This document shows, piece after piece, positions 6,625 to 11,248 of a DNA stretch of 11,248 nt. The notes below the pieces were generated by a model. The model searched no databases, was not told the origin of the DNA, and saw only the letters and a program-made list of their open reading frames with translations. Origin of the DNA: Gammaproteobacteria bacterium (GTDB lineage: Bacteria; Pseudomonadota; Gammaproteobacteria; GCA-001735895); NCBI GenBank assembly GCA_015494335.1, contig WGBK01000149.1:1-11248 (forward strand). Reading direction: 5' to 3'. Both the position numbers and the translations under genes were made by a program. Position 1 is the first letter of the stretch. The number at the start of each line of letters is the position of its first letter.

Positions 6625-8178
6625 ATGGCTCAGGGCACAGGATCTGCCTCATCGACTGAAGGCGGTTCGCCGGAGATCGTCGATCTCGCTTGTATTCACT
6701 CCTACGACCGCAATCCTCGACAAGGCCGCAATCCGGAATACGACCGGATCAAGGACTCGATTCGGAGTACCGGTCTGGATCAGCCGCTGGTGATCACCCA
6801 GCGACCAGGTACCAGGGACTACATCGTCCATGCCGGGGGCAATACCCGTCTGACCGTTCTGAAAGAGTTGTTTGACGAAACGGGTGATGCACGTTTTGGC
6901 CAGGTGCCGTGCCTGATCAGGCCCTGGAGCCAGGAATCGGATGTTCTGTTGGCGCATCTGCGGGAGAACGACCTGAGAGGTGGTCTGACCTTCATCGACA
7001 AGGCGCGCGCTGTCCTCGATGCCCGTGAGTTGCTCGCCGAAGAGTTGGGTCTCGAGGAGATATCGCAAAGGCGATTGGCGGAAGAGCTTCGACGCAGGGG
7101 CTACCGCATCACCCATGCCCGGATCTCGCAGATGGAATATGCAGTCCAACGGCTGCTGCCGGTGATCCCGCTGGCACTCGAGCAGGGCCTGGGGCGCCCC
7201 CAGGTCGAACAGATCCGAAGGCTGGAGCGTGCGACAGGCGTGATCTGGCGCGATCGTTGTGCCTCCAGCGAGATCGACTTCGATGAAGTCTTCCTGACCC
7301 TCTGTCGGCGATATGACAGCCCGGACTGGGATACCGAGATATTGCGGGGCGCCCTGGAGGCCGAGATCGCCGATGTGCTCGATGTGAGCATCCATACGGT
7401 ACGGATGATGCTCGATGCCGAACTGGAGGGGCGCAGATTGTCGATCCCGGAAAATGACGCGACGAGCGAAGACGAATCGTCAGTCACGGGCGAAGACGAT
7501 GAAGCGGTTACAGAATCTTCGCTGGTACCAGAGGCGCCCGATACCGGGGACCCTCTTGCCGCCCCAAAGGGGAATGAGATGCCAGTGGAATCGGCTTCCG
7601 ACGACGAGGGCTCGACACCAGATCCCTCTATCAGCTCGGAACAAGATCACGGGGCCATGCCCGAACCGGGTCAACCGATGCCCCTGCCTGTCCCGTCTCC
7701 CGGTGATTCTGTACCGACCGACCTGAAGTCGTTACGCGGCCGGGCCTGGACCCTGGCGGCTCGCCTGGCCCAGCGTAATGGCATGGGGGAACTCGTCGAG
7801 CCCGTACCCGGCAAGGGGCTGGGTTTCGTATTGCGGGACGTGCCCGACCCAACCCTGGCGGATCAGCTCGACGAGGAGAGTCTGAGCCAGCTCACCATGC
7901 TGTGGTGGCAGCTTGCGGCCTGCTCGGAAATGACCTTCGCGCCGCTGGAATCGATCCTGCCGCTACTGCCGGAAGACTCCATCCTTCGCCGGGCCCTCGA
8001 GACCGAGGACGCGGAACTGTTGTTCAGCAGTATCTGGACGCTCGATCCAGGGCATACCGGTTATCGGCTCTGGCGGCCCCTCCACGACCGGGACTGGAGC
8101 GATCTTCTGGGCCTGATGGATACCTATCGCCGAATCCGCCGGGTCGCCGCGGATACGGGCGTGCCGATCTGGGAGTAG
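6625..8178 (+). CDS. parB: ParB-family partition protein, ICE PFGI-1 class (TIGR03764-like)
   Basis: A 517-residue protein related to ParB. The N-terminal ParB/Spo0J domain spans about residues 18-115 (counted from the ATG at 6622): NPRQGRNPEYDRIKDSIRSTG is followed by QPLVIT and then GGNTRLTVLKEL at about 72-83, the position of the GERR-type nucleotide-binding box. A helix-turn-helix follows at about 146-175 (RRLAEELRRRGYRITHARIS). A long acidic, Pro/Ser-rich linker covers about 275-365. The C-terminal 150 residues are a separate globular part seen in this ICE class. GAGGAA at 6613-6618 is six bases before the ATG at 6625 and only three before the one at 6622, so 6625 is preferred. In related ICEs parB stands with parA and dnaB-like genes; neither lies upstream here. 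The likely role is stabilising the excised or replicating element. Confidence 0.88.
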   Translation: MAQGTGSASSTEGGSPEIVDLACIHSYDRNPRQGRNPEYDRIKDSIRSTGLDQPLVITQRPGTRDYIVHAGGNTRLTVLKELFDETGDARFGQVPCLIRPWSQESDVLLAHLRENDLRGGLTFIDKARAVLDARELLAEELGLEEISQRRLAEELRRRGYRITHARISQMEYAVQRLLPVIPLALEQGLGRPQVEQIRRLERATGVIWRDRCASSEIDFDEVFLTLCRRYDSPDWDTEILRGALEAEIADVLDVSIHTVRMMLDAELEGRRLSIPENDATSEDESSVTGEDDEAVTESSLVPEAPDTGDPLAAPKGNEMPVESASDDEGSTPDPSISSEQDHGAMPEPGQPMPLPVPSPGDSVPTDLKSLRGRAWTLAARLAQRNGMGELVEPVPGKGLGFVLRDVPDPTLADQLDEESLSQLTMLWWQLAACSEMTFAPLESILPLLPEDSILRRALETEDAELLFSSIWTLDPGHTGYRLWRPLHDRDWSDLLGLMDTYRRIRRVAADTGVPIWE

Positions 8179-8182
8179 CGCG

Positions 8183-8788
8183 ATGGAGAGTACCAAGGAA
8201 TCGGATCTGGTCACCGCCGTACTGATGTACGCCATGCGTTGCCTGGCCGAGGGCGACCATGCGGCACTGCACAACATGAAGTTTGGTCCGCGTGAGATCG
8301 AGGCGCTGCGGGAGATGAACCTGTCGGACCTCTACCGGATCGAATCGCTGCGTGCCCACTGCCTGGACATCGCCCTGAACCGGCAGGTCTATTGGCCGAT
8401 GATCGAACACCTGCGGGCGCAGCGAGAGTCCGAAGAGACGCTGCACTCCCTGATCGCGGCCGATGCACCCCACGAGATGTTGCTGATCCTGTTCGGCCTG
8501 AACGCCCGGGACTACAGCCGGTTGCGGCGCACCCTGTCGGTCAGTCCGTCCGTCGGTCGTCCACCCGAGGCGGACGAGGAGAGTTCCCATCGGCTCTGGG
8601 AGGTCTGGTCGAAGAAGTTCGATGGGGAGTCGACCGGCCTGCTGGCGCCGGCCGACTACCTGGCGCTTCATCGGGAGACCGGCGTCCCGATGCGCGCCAT
8701 CTGGAACCTCACCCAGCGTTGGACCCAGTATGGCAACCTGACCGGCGAGAGTGACGACGATGCCGCTCAGGCGGGTGGCAATGGATGA
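8183..8788 (+). CDS. DUF2857-family ICE protein
   Basis: A 201-residue protein of the DUF2857 type that usually lies between parB and the STY4528-type gene in PFGI-1/SPI-7-like islands. Its function is not established. Visible pattern: a helical N-terminal region (LVTAVLMYAMRCLAEGD), then a helix around EIEALREMNLSDLYRIESL, then MLLILFGLNARDYSRLRRTL, which resembles the FlhC/FlhD-like helix-turn-helix style of this family. A regulatory role is therefore possible but inferred. The start is supported by GGGAG overlapping the parB stop codon, only 4 bp before the gene, so translation is probably coupled to parB. It overlaps the next gene. No signal peptide or membrane segment is seen. Confidence 0.82.
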   Translation: MESTKESDLVTAVLMYAMRCLAEGDHAALHNMKFGPREIEALREMNLSDLYRIESLRAHCLDIALNRQVYWPMIEHLRAQRESEETLHSLIAADAPHEMLLILFGLNARDYSRLRRTLSVSPSVGRPPEADEESSHRLWEVWSKKFDGESTGLLAPADYLALHRETGVPMRAIWNLTQRWTQYGNLTGESDDDAAQAGGNG

Positions 8789-10052
8789 GCTATCGCGTCC
8801 CATTCGTCCGGAGACCGCGGCCCTCGATGCGCTGATCCAGGAGACCATCGCCCGTGTGGAGGCCTCGCCCGGCAGCGAGGCTGCAGACACCATGATCTTT
8901 CTGGGGAACCGGCACCAGTCGTTTCCCACGGCCGTGATTCGTGATCCGGTCCTCGAGCCGGTGGACAAGCTGGTGTGGATGGTGATCATGCTGGGCGTTT
9001 CGGAAACGGGCGGCAATACCGCCTTCCCCAGTTACCACGCCATCGCCGAGCAGGCGAACGTATCTTCACGATCCACGGTGGCCCGGGCCATCGCCATCCT
9101 GCGCGCCACCCGCTGGCTGACCCTGTGTGGGCGGTTGCGCAAGTCGAACGGCCGATTTCGCGGCAACCTGTATGCGCTGCACGATGAACCCTTGCCGCTG
9201 GCCGACGAGATCCACCTGGATCGCGATTACATGGGCTTTCTCAAAAAGTCCGTGAGCCATAGCCATGCCCGGGTGCGTGCAGTGGCGAAAGGGGTGCTCT
9301 ACTCCATCGACGAGGACATCCAGCATGGGTGTGATCCCTGTAGGCTGGAGCACCCCATCGAGCGACGCATACAGTCCATGGCGCCGAGCAACGATGGGCG
9401 CCCGCGCCGTTTCTTCTCCTTCACCCCCAAGGTCATTCGCCAGTTGCACATGGAAACCGTGGGCAGAAGCGATCCACCGGGGCGCCATGACCGAATTTCG
9501 AACCCGGTGGGGACCCGGGTTCAAAATTCGTGCGTCGAAGATTCGAACTCGGATCGTGGTAGTGGTTGTAAAAATAAAAAAACTACGACTACCCCTACGG
9601 AGATGCATTCGAAATTCGAAGTGGCCGATGAGACGGGTAGGCCGCTCGTGTATCCCCGTCGGCTCAGCGACAACCAGCGTGAGATCGCCGATCGCTATCT
9701 CAGTCGCCTTCCACCTGCATCGAGGCAGGCGGTTCTCGACGAGCTGGAGGGCCGGTTCCAGGCGGAACTCCGGGGGATGAAGCCGGTGTACGACGAGATC
9801 CGTTTCCTCGCGCGGCTCTGTGAACTGGCCCGCTCAGGCGAGTTCCACCCCAATCTCGGTATCAAGGTCCGCGAGGCCCGCCGGGCACAGGAACTCAGCC
9901 AACAGCGTGCGGCACAGATGGCAGCCTCGACACCCAAGGAGACCGAGGCCGAGCGTGAAAAGCGCATGGCCGAGGCGCAGAGACGACTGGCGGATATGCG
10001 GAAGTTGTTGGGCATGTCCGCCGGTGGCGAGAGCCATTCGAATCTGGAGTAG
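8760..10052 (+). CDS. STY4528-family pathogenicity-island replication protein
   Basis: A 430-residue protein of the STY4528 family, considered replication proteins of ICEs and pathogenicity islands. The signature stretch is FLGNRHQSFPTAVIRDPVLE, followed by DKLVWMVIM and a winged helix (PSYHAIAEQANVSSRSTVAR, then AIAILRATRWLTLCGRLR), then NLYALHDEPLPLADEIHLD. The centre is a low-complexity linker (about residues 245-290, ending KNKKTTTTP). The C-terminal part is helical and finishes in a charged Ala/Glu/Arg coiled-coil-like segment. Three starts are in frame: GTG 8751, ATG 8760 with GAGAG eight bases upstream, and ATG 8781 which overlaps the DUF2857 stop. The ATG at 8760 is preferred on its ribosome binding site. 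It overlaps the previous gene, so coupling is likely. The linker DNA carries palindromes and repeats that may be an origin. Confidence 0.87.
   Translation: MPLRRVAMDELSRPIRPETAALDALIQETIARVEASPGSEAADTMIFLGNRHQSFPTAVIRDPVLEPVDKLVWMVIMLGVSETGGNTAFPSYHAIAEQANVSSRSTVARAIAILRATRWLTLCGRLRKSNGRFRGNLYALHDEPLPLADEIHLDRDYMGFLKKSVSHSHARVRAVAKGVLYSIDEDIQHGCDPCRLEHPIERRIQSMAPSNDGRPRRFFSFTPKVIRQLHMETVGRSDPPGRHDRISNPVGTRVQNSCVEDSNSDRGSGCKNKKTTTTPTEMHSKFEVADETGRPLVYPRRLSDNQREIADRYLSRLPPASRQAVLDELEGRFQAELRGMKPVYDEIRFLARLCELARSGEFHPNLGIKVREARRAQELSQQRAAQMAASTPKETEAEREKRMAEAQRRLADMRKLLGMSAGGESHSNLE
9492..9624. repeat. Palindrome, TTCGAA repeats and A-rich tract inside the replication gene (possible origin)
   Basis: A 16-bp inverted repeat with one mismatch and a 7-nt loop spans 9492-9530 (arms CGAATTTCGAACCCGG and its near complement). 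TTCGAA then occurs at 9497, 9542, 9608 and 9615; the copies at 9496-9507 and 9541-9552 match over 10 of 12 bases (TTTCGAACCCGG and ATTCGAACTCGG). Between them lies an A-rich tract of 5 A, T and 7 A (9570-9582) flanked by imperfect inverted arms (about 9559-9569 and 9582-9592). In a GC-rich gene this resembles the lambda origin, where initiator iterons and an AT-rich unwinding region lie inside the initiator gene. Origin function is inferred. Confidence 0.45.
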
Positions 10053-10208
10053 TGAACGACCCATTCGCCGGGGTGTTTCCACTGGAAACACCTGTCGATC
10101 TCCGAACGCGGTGACTAATCGACGCATTGATCGTCAGCGTTATCCGTTGTTCCAGGACGATTCACATGCGCTCATAACGTCCTATCGAAGCGACCAGGAG
10201 CCAAACGA
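10053..10208. other. Intergenic region with a perfect hairpin
   Basis: This 156-bp gap is the only sizeable break in the plus-strand operon. It contains a perfect hairpin at 10072-10092 and the strong AGGAG ribosome binding site of the next gene at 10196-10200. No T tract follows the hairpin. No clear promoter was found. Confidence 0.5.
10072..10092. repeat. Perfect 9-bp hairpin after the replication gene
   Basis: GGTGTTTCC and GGAAACACC flank a 3-nt ACT loop, 20 bp after the stop codon of the STY4528-type gene. With no following run of T it is not a classical intrinsic terminator; an mRNA-stability element, attenuator or protein-binding palindrome are alternatives. Confidence 0.6.
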
Positions 10209-11003
10209 GTGAACCGTTCCGTTTCCGATTCAAACGACTTGCATAAGAGCGACTGGGCCATGGGGGGCGATGATCCAGGGCCTCTTCGCGGCCAGGTCTG
10301 GTTGACGTTACAGACCGTCCAGGCCCGTCGGCTGGTGCGCGGGCGAAGTGGCTCTGCCGGGAAGCCGCCAATCTTTGGCCTCACCACCTTCGCGGATCGG
10401 TTGCGGGTGATCTGGCAGGCCGCGCGAGACGACGATCCCTATGCCGACTGGTGGCTGATCAAGATCCACGAGGCGCTCGAATCGAAAGAGAAGCGGCTGC
10501 AATCCACCCGGCAGATGCTGGATGAACGGCTGGCGCAGATGGACGCCATCGAAGTCTCGGTTGCCACATCCGAGCGGCCGTTCAGAACGCCCCTTCGATT
10601 CGCCAATCCCTATGCCTACCGAGCCGCCCATCTCCTGGCGAACTACGATGCCCAGGTCTGTGCTGCCCTGACCGCCCATCATGTCGGTGTGCTGGCCCAC
10701 CGGACCTGTGTCGATCTCATTCGTCAGGGATCGCACGAGATACGCGGCCTGTTCAGCCTGCCACAAAGCTATCGCTTCCTGCGCATCAATCGGGCCGAAG
10801 TCGAGAGGGGCGGCCCAAAGGCCCGTGATGCGGAGCGACGGATGGGGTCACTTCCCGACGAGGTCCTATCGGGTGAGCACCGGGCGCCCTTGGCACCGCA
10901 GCGGCGCAAACGGCCATCCGGTTTCAGCGATCACATGCAATTGCACCCCGCATCACCGTCCTCTGAAGGCCGTTCCAGCCCTGCTGAAAACGACGACGCC
11001 TGA
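10209..11003 (+). CDS. PFL_4669-family integrating conjugative element protein (TIGR03761-like)
   Basis: A 264-residue conserved ICE protein of the PFL_4669 family, of unknown biochemical function, found next to the replication and single-strand-binding genes in PFGI-1-like elements. The family core starts at LRGQVWLTLQTVQARRLVRG and continues through FADRLRVIWQAARDDDPYAD and a charged helical part (about 85-115). It then includes PFRTPLRFANPYAYRAAHLL, DYDxQV-like NYDAQVCAAL and a conserved FSLPQSYRFL stretch. The last 70 or so residues are Pro/Ser/Arg-rich and probably disordered. The GTG start at 10209 is well supported by AGGAG eight bases upstream. Cytoplasmic; no signal peptide or membrane segment. 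Family identity is strong; function is not known. Confidence 0.86.
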   Translation: MNRSVSDSNDLHKSDWAMGGDDPGPLRGQVWLTLQTVQARRLVRGRSGSAGKPPIFGLTTFADRLRVIWQAARDDDPYADWWLIKIHEALESKEKRLQSTRQMLDERLAQMDAIEVSVATSERPFRTPLRFANPYAYRAAHLLANYDAQVCAALTAHHVGVLAHRTCVDLIRQGSHEIRGLFSLPQSYRFLRINRAEVERGGPKARDAERRMGSLPDEVLSGEHRAPLAPQRRKRPSGFSDHMQLHPASPSSEGRSSPAENDDA

Positions 11004-11081
11004 GGTATCGGGTTTCTTCTGGCGGGCCGGTTCATTGCGACCCTAACCTTGTGGCCATTCGAACGTAACAGGATACCTGCA

Positions 11082-11248
11082 ATGGCCAAGGCGCAAACGG
11101 GAACCCGGATCACTATCCAGCTCGATCGCCGGGTAGCGCTGGAGGCCATCCTTTTGAACCGATTGGGCCAGATGCCAACCCATCGGCGCCAGGAGTGGCT
11201 GCGCGGTCTCTTGGTCCAGGGATTCCGAAACGAATGCCAGGCATTGAA
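11082..11248 (+). CDS. Small ribbon-helix-helix-like protein, partial (C-terminus outside window)
   Basis: An ATG at 11082 with AGGA eight to nine bases upstream opens a frame that stays open for 55 codons to the window edge. It starts MAKAQTGTRITIQLDRRVAL and continues EAILLNRLGQMPTHRRQEWL, then a last helix RGLLVQGFRNECQ. A short strand (TRITIQLD) followed by two amphipathic helices fits a ribbon-helix-helix DNA-binding fold, as in small plasmid and ICE regulators, but this is pattern reading only. It follows the PFL_4669-type gene by 78 bp on the same strand and is probably in the same operon. No family can be named with confidence. Confidence 0.6.
   Translation, partial: MAKAQTGTRITIQLDRRVALEAILLNRLGQMPTHRRQEWLRGLLVQGFRNECQAL

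Noticed and set aside
6649..7395. 248-codon minus-strand frame inside parB
   Set aside because: It is antisense to the ParB domain, which is clearly recognisable on the plus strand.
8024..9016. 330-codon minus-strand frame across parB, DUF2857 and the replication gene
   Set aside because: It is antisense to three recognised genes in GC-rich DNA, where long shadow frames are common, and shows no family signature.
1..11248. CRISPR array, rRNA or tRNA genes
   Set aside because: No regularly spaced direct repeats with spacers and no recognisable structural RNA gene were seen.

Overview
The window (11,248 bp, fairly GC-rich) reads as accessory DNA of a gammaproteobacterium. It holds the integration and regulation end of an integrative and conjugative element (ICE) joined to the start of a PFGI-1/SPI-7-type replication and maintenance module. 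The host genus cannot be named from this sequence. The gammaproteobacterial assignment rests on family knowledge, because the ParB, DUF2857, STY4528 and PFL_4669 gene order is typical of Pseudomonas and enterobacterial islands.

Layout from left to right. (1) 1 to about 890: the 5' two thirds of an IS4-family transposase gene on the minus strand, cut by the window edge, with its upstream end. (2) 897-3836 minus: a 979-residue protein with an N-terminal Mrr/PD-(D/E)XK-like nuclease domain, a central STAND-type P-loop NTPase and a long helical C-terminal half. This is a good candidate for a compact Avs-like antiphage protein. (3) 3991-5330 minus: a tyrosine integrase with a DUF3596 arm domain, overlapped by an excisionase gene. 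(4) 5583-6269 minus: a CI/LexA-like S24 self-cleaving repressor, divergent from (5) a small Cro-like regulator at 6367-6621 plus. (6) 6625-11003 plus: ParB (PFGI-1 class), a DUF2857 protein, a STY4528-type replication protein and a PFL_4669-family (TIGR03761) protein. The first three of these are packed with tiny gaps or overlaps. (7) From 11082: the start of a small ribbon-helix-helix-like gene that runs off the window.

How it may work together (inference). In a quiescent cell the CI-like repressor would hold down both the xis-int promoter and the cro-parB promoter. DNA damage would trigger self-cleavage at Ala110-Gly111. That would release excision (Xis/Int) and the replication and partition operon together, giving a phage-like switch on a conjugative backbone. 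TTAGC-N5-GNTAA inverted repeats occur at both control regions and are candidate operators. Inside the STY4528-type replication gene, a long palindrome and clustered TTCGAA repeats sit next to an A-rich tract, resembling the way the lambda origin lies inside gene O. The nuclease-STAND gene beyond the integrase looks like defence cargo, although no att site could be identified to prove it lies inside the element.
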